DNA of 64,000 nt from Catonia carolina (taxonomy: Eukaryota > Arthropoda > Insecta > Hemiptera > Achilidae): contig JAQMRL010000001.1 in assembly GCA_035578175.1 (NCBI GenBank), forward strand, positions 59,357,553 through 59,421,552. Direction: 5' to 3'. The notes under the pieces were generated by a model. It was not told the DNA's origin. It was given only the letters and a program-made list of their open reading frames with translations, and made no database searches. Shown piece after piece: positions 11,801 through 22,910 of the stretch. Both the position numbers and the translations under genes were made by a program. Position 1 is the stretch's first letter; every line of letters starts with the position of its first letter.

Positions 11801-14800
11801 TTAGAGCATTTTTCTCTACAGAGCCTAGTTTAGCGTGAAAGAGTGATTTTCCGTATTTTTAAGGCAAACCGAGATCGATTTTCATTTTGCGTCTTTCATA
11901 TATGATTAAAATTAGGTTATGTTTATTGAGGTTAGTTTTTTGTTTATTTCTAATGTTTTATTACTAATGTTAGGTTATATTGTTTAAATTATTTGCATTG
12001 GCAAGATAAAAGTTATGTGAGTGTTTCACACCAGATTTTTACAATACAGTAGATTTCTCTTCTAAAATCATGCCAAGCCTAAGGTTCAGCTATCTTGGTT
12101 ATAAAAGGTAAATGATAATGGTAAAAATGAAAATAACAGTCTCGCTACATTTAATGCAAAATGTTAAATACAAGTTCAGGGCTCACGTGACACCATTCAA
12201 ATAGTACACAAAATTTTATGTATATACATGAAACAATGTATCTTTGCTAATTGATATAAAATAAGAATCACAAATCTTTTGTAAAATTTAAATAACAGCA
12301 CATTTTCATAATGAATCAATTTACCTAATCATTATATTTTTTTGATAGTTCCAACTTGTATGAAATTTTCCTCGCAATATTCAGTCAAAAATTTCTAAAA
12401 CTCCAGAACTTTTTCTAGTTTATTTAAGATCTTTTTAACAGTTTGACCATTAATTACCGTAGCTTTAAACACATAATAATTTCGAGGAATTGAACACGAC
12501 ATCTTCTGCTTTGTAGTCAAACACAATTTTAAATATTACTTCACGGAAGCAATGTTTGTAGATATAACCATAATATATGTTCATAAAAATGTCAGCTGGG
12601 AACATTCAAATTGCCACACTGACTATTTACAGATGAGAAAAAGTTATGAAGCAATGCCTGACCAAACCTGAAATTAAACCCGAGACCCCCAGCAGCAGAG
12701 CACCCACTAGTACCCATAAGTTTTAATTATGAAAACATAATGAATATAATATGAAAACATAAGAACAAGATTGACGAGGTTAGAGTTTATGTCAAGGGAA
12801 CACCTCTGGGCAGAGTACATAGCTATCAGTACCTGGGTTGTGAACTAAATGAAGAATGGGATCGTAACGGGTGATTCAAAAAGAGCGCCGGTTTTTAAAC
12901 GGCTGGTAAATTTTTGTTTATCGGTTGGCAACATTGTTAGACCTCATTTCTATTTCGGAGAACATTCCGATTGACGATTCAGTTGTAGTTTCTCTTGTTC
13001 GCAGTGTAGTACTCTCACAGTCTGTGTCTAAACATGGAGAAGTTTACTATTGCACGAGTGTTAATCGTCAAAACATTTTACCAGAGTGGAGAGAGTTATG
13101 CGGCTACTGTCAGGCGACTTCGCGGTACTCTAGGACGTAATGAAGCACCGAATGAATCAACAGTTCGCAGGCTCATGAAAAGTTTTTTGAGACGGGTTCA
13201 ACAATCGACCTTAAAAGTTCTGGACGTCGTCGTTCTGGCCGAACTGAGCAGAACGTTGCGTTGGTTAGTGACAGTGTGGCTGTTAGCCCAGCAAAATCAA
13301 TACGTCGCCGTTCTCAACAATTGGGTTTACGATGTTCTTCTGTACGGAGAATTCTTCGGTACGATCTCCAATATCACCCATATAAAATTCAGTTGCTGCA
13401 CGAGAAACAATGTTGTTGTTCCGTGAACGGTTCCAGGATCGCATCATTTCTCGTAATTCCGACCATCAATGGCCACCAAGGTCGTGTGACTTGACGCCTT
13501 GTGACTTTCATCTTTGGGGTCATCTGAAGTCATTGGTGTATGCCAATAAACCCCGAAACATCAATGACTTGAAGGAGGAAATTCGACAGGTTATTGGGCA
13601 AATGGAAGTCGAAACTTGTCGTGCAGTAATATCCAATTTCATGGACAGAGTTGATGCGTGCCAGCGCAGTAGAGGAGGACACATGCATGACATCATTTTT
13701 CATACATGAAATCGGAAGGTAAGATGAACTTGTTGATGTATTTATTTTCAGTTTTTCAATAAAATAAATCTCTTAATTTGATATATCAAAACCGGCGCTC
13801 TTTTTGAATCACCCTATAGTAGGGAAATAAAACGACGCACTGAGATAGCCAGAAATACTTTCAATAAGATGAAGGCAATACTATGTAACGGAAAACTGAG
13901 CATAGATATTAGAACAAGAGTACTGAGATGCTATGTATTTTCTGTCCTATTGTATGGAGTTGAAGCCTGGACAATCACAGAGATGATGGAGAAAAGACTC
14001 AGTAGCTTTGAAATGTGGTGTTATCGAAGAATGTGGAGAATATCCTGGACAGAGCACATAACAAATATGGAAGTGCTAAGAAGAATGAAGAAGGATAAGG
14101 AACTGCTCAACACCATAAAGAAAAGGAAAATGGGATATTTCGGTCACATTCTAAGGAACGAAAAGTATGAATTGTTGCGGCTGGTCATATAAGGGAAGGT
14201 GGAGGGCAAAAGGGGATCGGGAAGACCACGCACATCCTGGTTGAAAAATTTACGACAATGGTGTGGAAAAACATCAATAGAGCTTTTCAAGACAGCAGTA
14301 GATAGAGTAAAGTGGGCCATGATGATCGCCAATGTCCTTAGGGATAGGGCACCTTAAGAAGAAGAATGAATATTGTTGAGATTAAGAGATTGTGTTTTAA
14401 TAATAAAAAATCTGGTGTGAAACACTCACACAACTTTCTCTTGACAAAGCAAATAATTAACAATATAACCTGACATTAGTAATAAAACATTAGAAATTAA
14501 CAAAAAACTAACTTTAATAACATAACCTAATTTTAATCATGAAAGAAAGACGCAAAATGAAAATCAACCTCAGTTTAGCTTAAAAATACGGAAAATCACT
14601 CTTTCACGCTAAACTAGGCTCTGTACAGAAAAATGCTTTAAATAAAAGTTGTAACTCTTATTTCCTATAAAATTTATTATATACACTTTTGTCGTAAAAT
14701 GCATTCTAAGGTCGAAATCTTAAAAAAATCAATTTTTCACACGTTTTCAAGAGAAAAAATCAGAAAAGCGCTAATTACTGCTAAACTAAGCGTTATAAAA

Positions 14801-17800
14801 AAAAATTTTTTGAAATAAAAGTTGTAGAATTTTAAATTCTCTACAACTTTTATTATATAAATTTTTGCGCTAAAATGCATATTAAAGCCGTAATCTTAAA
14901 AAAACAGCCTCACCCAGAATTTCAGCAAACATGACGCCTACCCTATCTTGTAGAGAATAAAAAATTGAGTAAACCAGGCGATTTTTAAAAAAATCGTAGG
15001 ACCAGTTTTTGAGAAAATCGCAAAAAGTGAAAAATTACATGAATAAATTACTACTTCCGGTTGACCGATTTTGATGAAAATGTTCGTGTCGGGTCCGGTA
15101 GTGGTATGTAACTTAAGTTTCAAGTTCATACGTTGTTCCGTTCTTGAGATATTCTGTTCACGCACGCATGCACAACCGCGCACACACACACACACACAAA
15201 CACAGACCAATCGCTAAAAATTATGTTTTTTGGGTTCAGGGGGTCTGAAAACGTGTAGATCTGGTGAAAAATCGACATGAAAACAATACTTTCCTTCCTA
15301 TATATTCATATAGGCAAGAGAAAGTAAAATTGAATAAGCTGACCGATAAAACATTATTTAATTTCTAAAAAGTTCACATTTTCGAAAGCCTATTATTTTA
15401 GTCGGTTAACAACAGTCCATTATTTAAGTTAACCAACAAATAATCATTGTGTTAATAAAAATGTGCATTATTTGGTATAATTTAAAAAAACAGAACATGC
15501 CATGTATGAATGCAAAACATAATGGAATTTGCAAATGGAAAAGCAGCAAACCCAGTAACAATAGGTCACACATTTTCATAATTCTGAAATTTGCGTTGGG
15601 CTGGAGTGGTAATTTAAGAATGAATGGCACATGGAAAATGTGCATAGTGCCGCACATACTGTATATGCAGCAGTCATACAGTAGTTAGAACTCTACCGAA
15701 TAGAAGAACAGATGTCTGTACTTAATTCTGTTGTACTTTATTTCATCCATTAATAACCAGAGTGCAATATTGTAAGAAATTTTATTATACAGTAATCCCT
15801 CGTTATCCGCGGGGGTTACATTCCGGAGGGTTACCGCAGTTCGTAAAACCGCGGATAATGATACCTTAAATGAACGAAAAGATGGGGGTTAGGTTCTAAA
15901 TATAAAGTCCTGTAGTCATTTTAAGTGTTTAATAGTTTTAGGAACATTTTACCATTATTATAATCAATGAATATTTAATAAATACAGCACTGTACGCATA
16001 AAAAATTTAAGTTGCTTTAAAATAAGTAGTTATGGCTGTTTGCTTCTTCTTCTTTTCAAACTCCTTGTGGACTTCTTCGTATGGTATCATCAGCTCCTGG
16101 AGTCCTCTTTGGAATTGAAGGGCCTTTCCCTGACGGGATCAGCGAGCTGCATTGCCATGCCGAGGATCTCGTTGATGGTTTGTGAAGAAATGCTTGGCTT
16201 CGTTTCAGGATCGTCAAATAAACAAAGAACTGTACGTACGTACGTACGAAGAAGTTAGACTGACACATGGAGGAAATACGGAGAAATTACAGTATGGTGC
16301 CTGAGCGTACGTAAGGCGGTGGGGTGGGGTGTTACTGGTGGGGTCCGGTACCCGGTGACGCGCTCACTACGTACAGTACGCAGAAATCTAGCTTGGCTCA
16401 TGGTGGCTGTCGCCATACTAGTGTGTGACTCAACATGATACGGACACCAAAACATTTATTCAAACATATGTTTCCAGAACTGTATGACTTCCCCACTAAG
16501 TACGGTGTACACGAGGTGAGAAAATGTACGTATTTTCAGGTTTTAGGCCCCAGAACAAAGTCCGCGGATAACCGAAACCCACGGATACCAAGGAATTACT
16601 GTATAGAATAACATAGCTATTTACTTTTATAATTTAACTAGTTTTCTATAATCGATAATAAACTGAAAATGAACATTAGCTTCAAAGAGTTGGAAATGGT
16701 ATAGTTTGTATTTATATTTTGTTATATAATGAAATTAGTAACCTAAAGAGTAATTCTACAGCTCTGTAAGATTTCAAGGTACATTTTACTTTTTTTAGTA
16801 ATAAACTCATTTGAAGCTATTAAAAAATAAGTATTTTTTATAGACAATAATGAGAAAATGAGCATTTAGCTTGCAAGAGTTGTAGCTCAGGAAAAGTAGA
16901 CAGAGTAGGAGAAAGGGATAATTCTATGTACCCGACTAATCATGTGACAACTATAAACTTGCTTTCAATATACTTGTTTACTTGTTGCAGAGTTATGTAA
17001 ATAAAACTACCTAAACAGTATGTATCAGACATATATACAATTAGGCTTAATACCAATGTCTAGTACTATTCCAAATATTTTTAAACTAATGAACTTACCA
17101 CCTACGTCCAAATGATGCTTCCATGACAAACCCGATCGAGGTGCAACTCTGCCATAACATCCTGATGGAAGTTCAATCTGCAAGTCTGTTTTAATTAAAG
17201 CTTTTCCATGTGCTGGTATTTCACAGTCATATGCACTGAAAAAATTAGTCTCATTAAGAAAAAGTACTTTATTTAACCCTTCAGCATGTCACTTTTTCCA
17301 TTAGGTTAGATCTCTATTTGCATCACTTTTTTCACTGACTTTTCTCGTTCTGTACAATTCATCATAAAATTTGTTTTATATGGTTTCTAATTATTTTAAC
17401 TTAATAAAAGATTCAGGGAACCTTCTTAAAAATATACTAATGTAATTAGACCATAATTTCTGAAGATTACATAATACAACACAAGAAGACAACGCATATA
17501 ACACAACCCTACACAGGATTCACACACTAAACTACTAAATACAATTTTTTTTTAATATACTACAAAATGATTATTTAATTCTTTCACTGCTTCAAGGAAT
17601 AGCACATGTCTAAATCCCAGAAAATTTCAGCATTTGTATAATCACAGCAGATAAGTCAATAACCTTATAAGAACAAAAATATGCCAAAATATTAATTATT
17701 TTGTATGTACAATAATATATTTAGTCTGGCAACAATAAGTTCACTGTATTGACACAGGACAGCATTACATTAAGGCTTGTCAAAAGCGTACAATGCAGGT

Positions 17801-20130
17801 TGCATTTATCTATAATAATACAGGACAATTCTAAATGATAGACACAATTTCTTAACTGTATATTACATTAATTGTACACCATATCTTTACTGTATATAGT
17901 TGTTTTTAAAAAGGAAGTCTGAAAGTTTTGAATAACACTGCTAGATTGCATGCTGCGCGCACTAGTGTCTGTTGTGAGTAAGATTTTGATATCGCAACAC
18001 ATGGTTTTCTGCGTTCTCGAGTTTGGCAAAACCCAGTCGGCAATGGCAGCACAGCGTGCATTTTGACTCCGATTTAACATTGACCCACCAACCAGGAAAA
18101 GCATATGTCATTGGTTTGACCAGTTTCAACAAAACGGGTGTCTTTGTAAAGACAAGAGCACGAGCAAGGCATGTATATCAGAAGAAAATGTCAGGCAAAT
18201 CGAAGAAAGTTTTATAAGCAGCCCACAAAAGTCGACCTATAAAGCAAGCAGAGAACTAGGGATACTTCAACTAACTGATTGGCATGTTTGAGGCATCATT
18301 ATATTATCATAAGTAAACTTCATTGTGAGTATTATTATATGCAACTAACATTTATAAATCTAATAAATTATTACTTTAATTACAATATTCCAGAAATTGA
18401 GACAATCATTTCGTTAGAATTGCTCTGTATATCCGACACGTACAGAGTACAGTACAAACCAATAAAGCAACCTTTTTGCTGTTAACCTAAACATTATGTG
18501 ATATGTATTTACAAACTGATTACAATTTTTTTTTTTTTTTTTTTTCTTTTGGTTTAATGTCCGACTGTTCTGCAATTACTGCTAATGCAGACGGTGAAGG
18601 ATGAAATGATTTTTTGTAACGTATGAAAATATACCATGCCTGAATGGGATTCGAACCCAAGACCGCATGATGAGAGGCGAGCACGTTACCAACTGCGCCA
18701 ATGCGGCCGGCAGTTGATTACAATTAAAAGTGAGGTTGGATAAATTACACATAATTATGTATGGTAATATATACGGTGCAACAACTTCACTTTTGCACAT
18801 CACTAAAGTTTATTCCACTCAATTTTGGAACTGATGTAGACCTACACTAACGCTCTGCTCTGCAGTTGGCTGTAAGCAAAATTTAAGTTACAGAAAATCC
18901 TTAGTGTGACCCATTCTAACCGTGAAAACCAATTCAGTTAACAAATAAATAATTTTTCATTTACCATTTGAAATTATATTTAATTACAAAACACAGTGTA
19001 GTATGAGGAAGAATAAAGTACTGAAATGCTCATAAGAAGCTTCGAAGTATCACTGTATTAGAAGCAAACATTAACTTGTTGACTGTTATCAACAAAACTC
19101 GCTACCGGCACCCCATTACACTAGTCTCATTCTTACAATTACAAGCTCATAGGATTTCTTTGCTCCAGTTTCAATTTTAAGTGATAAAAACTATATAAAC
19201 TTTTGCATAGTCCAGCTTATCTTGTCTTAATCTAACCAAACCAGTCTTAACTTCCTGTTCTCAATTGTTAAGTTAAAACATATTTATCATTCCAACATAC
19301 AAAATCTGGGTTACTTAAAGAAAATTTAATAGGCTGACTCTTATTTGAGTTAATTAGCTGGTGTTGCCATACTACTTACAATAAAAATTTACAGGTAACA
19401 GACACCTTGTCAAAATTTTAAGAATAACTAATAACCTAGTACAGGCTTTTATATTCAAAACAATTTTAAGGTCAAGGAACAAGTTTTCATTTTTTAATAA
19501 TTATAAGTCAAAAATTACAAGCAAATCATATTTACATGATAAAAACAACCTGATTAGTTTAGATTAGGTAATTTAAAGCGAAATAGCTCAATCCTAAAAT
19601 GATTTCTGGTAAATTTGTTTAGAGATCCTTTACTTCATAAGCGAGGTAACTAGAGAAGCAAGACTTAAAACATACATAAGGCATTAATAGTGTGCCAAAA
19701 TTCAATCATGAATGTCGTTTACTATGGCTGACCACGATTTTGTTCATAATATAGACCCAGCATAACAATACTGTAACAAACCTAGATTCCAAGAGATGTG
19801 GCATTTGGGTTTAAATCATTTTAACATTATCAATTAAGTTACATTCAACTTTACTAAATAATAATTTAAATATAAAAACGGTTTACCAAAAAAACTATGC
19901 TACGTAGCAATTTTCAATCGTCTCATTGCTGAAAATTAATGTTAACGGAAATAATAATGAACGAGAAAATACTAATGATTCAGTAAATAATTTAAGTTTA
20001 TTTATTAAGAAAACAGTCAAATTTACCTCATCAGATCAAAACCAGCTGCTTTTTGTGACCCCTTTTTCGGGGCTAATGCATGTTCAGTTAGTTTGACAAA
20101 ACGTAAGATAGCTTTATGTTCACCAGGCAT
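5837..20130 (-). CDS. dut: dUTPase (deoxyuridine 5'-triphosphate nucleotidohydrolase)
   Basis: Four exons read on the minus strand: 20130-20027, 17235-17099, 10802-10657 and 5923-5837 (stop TAA at 5837-5839). All introns are GT-AG and the phases join without a gap, giving 157 residues, close to the usual cytosolic/nuclear form. All five trimeric dUTPase motifs are present: AAGFDL (28-33), APRSGL (66-71), VIDEDYRG with catalytic Asp85 and Tyr88 (83-90), RGDRIAQLI (108-116) and the C-terminal P-loop-like [10 protein letters not shown] (136-145). The enzyme hydrolyses dUTP to dUMP and pyrophosphate, keeping uracil out of DNA and feeding dTMP synthesis. The start is the first ATG before the conserved [15 protein letters not shown] segment. 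No targeting peptide is visible. It is divergently arranged with SMARCAL1. Introns hold many transposons. Confidence 0.95.
5924..7289. other. dut intron 3, distal part
   Basis: This is AT-rich intron sequence. A diverged tRNA-like segment lies at about 6515-6665 (GTGTAGTAGTCAGCACAATT, then GAGGTTCAATAAT), resembling SINE family B. Otherwise nothing is recognised. Confidence 0.4.
7762..9164 (+). mobile_element. Pogo-like short DNA transposon nested in the Jerky-like element
   Basis: Inverted termini are CCGTATTTTCCGGACGATAA at 7762 and the complement ending ...CCGAAAAATACGG at 9164, flanked by TA at 7760-7761 and 9165-9166. The right end carries the subterminal unit GCGTCTTATCGTCCGA twice (about 9122-9156), the left end once plus a variant near 7821-7840. 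The 1.4-kb element encodes only an N-terminal HTH ORF and has no catalytic core, so it would depend on another transposase. Confidence 0.85.
8043..8294 (+). pseudogene. Pogo-type N-terminal HTH ORF, transposase remnant
   Basis: An 83-codon ORF starts [20 protein letters not shown] and continues with a REVERHF...[13 protein letters not shown] pattern. This is the Brinker/CENP-B-like HTH seen at the N-terminus of pogo-like transposases. A full protein would be about five to six times longer. Downstream, 8302-8508 and beyond contain no DDE motifs. An inverted repeat within 8300-8375 (TCAGGCAGAC-type spacing around CTGAATCTGATTGTCTACCTG and its partner) follows the stop. Confidence 0.65.
10016..10656. 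other. dut intron 3, proximal part
   Basis: The sequence is AT-rich with no recognised gene. The segment 10540-10575 (CCCTCCGTCCTC...GATGGAGG) is a short imperfect inverted repeat. It could be one end of the decayed pogo element, but no matching left end was found. Confidence 0.3.
11101..12035 (+). mobile_element. Helentron-like nonautonomous element, copy 1
   Basis: This is one of three copies of a 0.9-1.15-kb family (others at 14411-15323 minus and 38613-39754 plus). It begins TTTCTCTTGCCTATATGAAT and ends near GGCAAGATAAAAGTTATGTG followed by a hairpin GTGTTTCACACC. The first 11 bases reappear inverted just before the terminal hairpin. It carries a (TG)n tract at 11229-11252 and internal palindromes containing AAAAGTTGTAGAGAATTTAA. 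Short asymmetric inverted ends, a 3' hairpin and an internal microsatellite are the features described for Helentron-derived (HINE/DINE-like) elements. That classification is inference, and there is no coding capacity. Confidence 0.55.
12036..12764. other. dut intron 2, unassigned segment
   Basis: AT-rich DNA lies between the first Helentron-like copy and the LINE fragment. It contains a weak tRNA-like segment at 12655-12720 (minus-strand GGGTTTAATTTCAGG), too diverged to call. Nothing else is seen. Confidence 0.25.
12765..14360 (+). pseudogene. Non-LTR retrotransposon ORF2 C-terminal fragment, split by mariner
   Basis: The left piece (about 12765-12863) encodes [20 protein letters not shown] followed by CELNEEWD. 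The right piece (13820-14345) continues with [20 protein letters not shown] and the long ORF 13869-14192 containing [20 protein letters not shown] and [20 protein letters not shown]. This order (YLG, ...YG-x-E-x-W, then R-R-M-x-R-I-S-W) is the region after the reverse transcriptase palm in RTE/CR1-type LINEs. The catalytic FADD region is absent. The tail continues in another frame to the ANVLRD segment at about 14320-14345 and ends at a GAAGAAGAATG sequence. It is 5'-truncated, as LINE copies usually are. Confidence 0.82.
12867..13816 (+). mobile_element. Internally deleted mariner-type transposon inside the LINE fragment
   Basis: The ends GGGTGATTCAAAAAGAGCGC and the inverted GCGCTCTTTTTGAATCACCC flank about 950 bp, with TA at 12865-12866 and a TATA at the right edge. 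Removing it rejoins the LINE reading. It encodes an N-terminal HTH from 13034 ([20 protein letters not shown], resembling the DUF4817 domain common at the start of insect mariner-like transposases). It also encodes the transposase C-terminus at about 13420-13709 ([20 protein letters not shown], then a basic CQRSRGGH tail). The first two catalytic acidic residues are missing through internal deletion; the DLTPCDF segment retains the third. Confidence 0.88.
14411..15323 (-). mobile_element. Helentron-like nonautonomous element, copy 2, inverted
   Basis: This is a minus-strand copy of the family described at 11101. It starts (minus strand) at 15323 with TTTCTCTTGCCTATATGAAT and ends at the hairpin GTGTGAGTGTTTCACACCAGA near 14411. 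A (TG)n tract lies at about 15179-15203. Together with copy 1 it forms an inverted pair of about 0.9-kb arms around a 2.4-kb spacer that contains the LINE and mariner. Both arms keep a common order of internal palindromes. Confidence 0.55.
15324..15789. other. dut intron 2, no recognised feature
   Basis: AT-rich sequence between two transposons. The overlapping open frames at 15424-15688 on both strands encode no recognised domain and are probably chance. Confidence 0.3.
15790..16601. mobile_element. Tigger-type short element, 812 bp
   Basis: The ends are CAGTAATCCCTCGTTATCCG at 15790 and the inverted ...CCAAGGAATTACTG ending at 16601. TA duplications lie at 15788-15789 and 16602-16603. The subterminal CGCGGATAA motif recurs several times near both ends. 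The interior is GC-richer than the surroundings, with a short ACGT tandem at about 16233-16247. No transposase domain is recognisable, so it is a deletion derivative of a Tigger element. It differs in end sequence from the Tigger at 1664. Confidence 0.85.
16602..17098. other. dut intron 2 next to exon 2, no recognised feature
   Basis: AT-rich intron sequence leading to the exon 2 donor (GTAAGT on the minus strand at 17093-17098). Nothing else is seen. Confidence 0.35.
18001..18285 (+). pseudogene. Mariner-like transposase N-terminal domain, relic
   Basis: One frame, broken by a single stop at codon 22, reads [20 protein letters not shown], then [20 protein letters not shown], then [18 protein letters not shown] and SRELGI. 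This matches the insect mariner-like N-terminal region: an R-x-F helix, P-x-x-x-S-I-x-x-W-x-x-x-F, then a second HTH with S-P-x-K-S-T-x-x-A-S-R-E-L. The sequence stops before any DDE residues, and no terminal repeats were found. It lies in dut intron 1. Confidence 0.72.
18528..18714 (-). repeat. tRNA-derived SINE, family A
   Basis: On the minus strand it begins GCCGGCCGCATTGGCGCAGT, with an A-box-like TTGGTAACGTG and B-box GGGTTCGAATCCC, then a body ending GCAGTAATTGCAGAACAGTC and GGACATTAAACC plus an A-rich tail. It is flanked by the duplication TGATTACAATT at 18517-18527 and 18715-18725. Other copies lie at 34115, 47816, 48558 and 60041. It is a SINE rather than a tRNA gene because of the long conserved body and target duplications. 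Confidence 0.88.
18726..20026. other. dut intron 1, proximal part, no recognised feature
   Basis: About 1.3 kb of AT-rich intron. I see no coding stretch, repeat copy or inverted end here. Confidence 0.35.
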
Positions 20131-21059
20131 TTTTCCAAGCAACTAATTTTCCGGAAAAAAGAATCCAATTACGTCTGCTTGTAGAATCGTTATATCTTAG
20201 AATTTTATCGGATACCTGTTATGTAAAGTATCTGATTTAATATTTAAGATTCACGGCAATAATAACTTATGCAAACCCAGACAATTCAACGCAAATACTA
20301 AACCTAAATATTACCAGGAAATGAATCTGTTCAATCTTGTAACATCTTCCCTCCAGAAATGCTAGATTCGCCGCCAAATTTGTTGCGCCCATCTTGAATA
20401 TAATAGCGGTTGATTCAACTTGAAGCCAGATTTTGTACTTCGTACATAGTTCAGCAATTTGGTATTACATGGTACTCAAATGATACAACACTTGTTGCCG
20501 CAGTAATGACAATTGATTAATAGGAGCAGATTATATAACTACTATACATTAACTTAAAAGATGAAACTACGACTTACATAAGTTTTCAGTGTTTATAAGT
20601 ATCGTATTTATCTATCCCACGGAGTAAGTAAGAAGTGGTCTATTCATTGCCACATCTGCAATAAAAAAAGGTGAAACCGCTAGGCCAATAGAATGACAAA
20701 TCGTTCTTATAATTGGTTAAATTATTTAACCAATAAGAATGAATACTCTGGTATCCAAATTTCTTCATAGAATGAAGAAATAATAATTCAGATTCAGAGA
20801 ATGATACCATAAGGAACTAGTTTTTGAATTTTCAGGTCTATTTTTGGTTGTATTTTACCGAAATCCGATGGTATTTTTTTGAGTATATTTTTAGTTAAGA
20901 CTTTTCATTTGTTGGGATTTTCTAACGTGGCCTAGATTCGTATTCATTTTTTTATAACAGCTGAGAATTTATTTTCAATCAGCTAAATAATTTAAAACTA
21001 TAACTGTTAATTAGATAATATAACAAAAATACAAAAAGTTAATTAAAAAATGTATACAC

Positions 21060-21365
21060 TAATAAAGACTCACCTTTGAGTATACTATATGGAGACACCA
21101 TTGCTTATAGTTGCCATGTACTACAAATTGCGCAAATTATTACGCTATTTGTCTCTTTCTAACAAATAATCTCTCTCACTCGCTCTCTGTCGTTCCGCCA
21201 AGTGCATGATCAGATCTTCGCCGCGCATACTCAGATCATCGCCCCGCCAAACGTAATTGTTTGTGTTAGACAGAGAGCGCTAATTAGTAAACGGTCTGTC
21301 TCTCTCACATAATTTTACCTTTTCTGGCCGCACATGTTACCTCCATATAGAATTCTCAACGAGGC
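21060..21365. mobile_element. MITE-like element with GAG/CTC-rich interior, copy 1
   Basis: The segment reads CTTTGAGTATACTATATGGA near the left and CCTCCATATAGAATTCTCAA near the right, which are approximate inverted ends. The interior has TCTCTCTCACTCGCTCTCTG and a repeated CAGATCATCGCC-type segment. A second copy, carrying a SINE insertion, is at 52225-52500. No coding capacity. The family is not identified. Confidence 0.6.
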
Positions 21366-22859
21366 TCACCCACTGAATACGTCCTTAAGAGTATGTAAAT
21401 TACTAATTTTGTACCGTACTTAGGCCTAGTCACTAATGAAAACCCTGTGCCAAAATGCAACTTGTTGCTGATTACTATGGACCATTTATTCTCCTGTTCA
21501 GTTCCTTTAATTTTGCTTTTATTGTAAACTCGGTGTTTTTAATTTACGCGATTTAATCTTGCTTAATACTTTCCTTATCATCTGAACGGTTTGGTTATAC
21601 AATTTTGGTTTACAAACTGTCTAAAAGGGTGTTTTGGATGGAGTTGCTGTCTAGAGGCTTCCCGCCCTCTATTTGTTGTTAAAAGTACTATAGGTTATGT
21701 TGTTATTAATCCAATCGTTGTTTATTTTAAAGCAGGTATTAATTTTTGTGAAGTAGTTATCATTTGGTTAAAAATTAAGTTTTACCCTCATGTTAGGTAT
21801 GTTAATATTTATATAATTATTTGGTATTTATGTATGTTTGTGAAACTGCACCACAAAAGAGGCAGGCTTAACGAATTGTACCGTTATTTCTTGCAAGTTC
21901 TACAATATTATACTTATGACTGATGTGATGCTGATAATGTTTGCTTGGAAGTGAATTAATTGGAACTGGAAAAGGCTCAATTTATTGTTTAAAAGTTACT
22001 TCAGTCTTGAAAACCACGGTTCTGAGAAACATTCAATATTTTTTCCTAATTACAAGTACATTGTCCATTGCTGATGTAACTGAAAATAATAATATTTGTC
22101 ATCAGTATCACCATAATATGATTTTGTTTTAAGAACTATACATGCCCAGCATGCCAGTCGCATGGCATATCAGTATCCTTTGGTGTTAAATAAACAAAAT
22201 GAGGACATATAGTAGGTAGGTAAGGGAGGACAGGAGGACATGTCCTCCTTTAGGATACCATCTGGCAATCCTATAAGCAATCATGATAGCTGGATGTAGT
22301 GTAAAATCATAAGTAAATATTTGATAAAGGATCACTACTGATGAATAGTGGGTAATGTTTATAAGTTGATTGTCTGACTTAATTGGTCCAGTGTTAGTTT
22401 GGTGATTGAAGTTGTATATTATTCATCTTATCCACATAGTTGCACTGACCCAGCTGTATGTGTAATGGTGATTTAATTACCTATGTATAGGGAGGAGTTA
22501 ATTAGCTATGATAAATAAATGAATGTTAGTAGTACATAGTTTTTCCAACTTATCTTGGAAATTGTAAAAAAAGTTTTGCTCTGCTATTAGCTGGATACAT
22601 TTATTAGTAGTTATGGAAAATACTTAGAGCAACCCAATGAGGAAAGCAGTCACTTCTAATGAAATCGTATTTAATTATGATAAAGCACTGAACACTTAAG
22701 AAGCATCGAAATAACATATTCTGTACCAGAAGTAGACAGAAACATGAATAAGTTGCTCATTCACTAAACAAATTTTTGAAATGCATCCTGCTAGCCATTT
22801 AATATAAATTACAGTATAAATGAAATTTATCTTTTACCTTACTTTGGTTGCCTTTTTAG

Positions 22860-22910
22860 TATAAAAAACTTACACTCGTTTCGGTGGTACCACCTTCTTC
22901 AGAAGAATAT
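22860..22910 (-). ncRNA. Hammerhead-like motif, variant core, probably degenerate
   Basis: On the minus strand, CTGAAGA (22902-22896) is followed by a perfect stem GGTGGTACCACC, then GAAA (22882-22879) and CGAGTGTAAG. This is the same order as the hammerhead at 207-238, with A instead of U at core position 4. The flanks do not form a convincing stem I. It is most likely a terminal repeat relic of the same Penelope-like group. Confidence 0.45.

Noticed and set aside
15424..15688. Overlapping sense and antisense frames of 77-79 codons
   Set aside because: No domain, and each frame is simply the mirror of the other in an AT-rich intron.
18528..18714. Possible tRNA genes at this and the other B-box-containing sites
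   Set aside because: All have conserved bodies, A-rich tails and often target duplications, and their acceptor stems do not pair, so they are SINEs.
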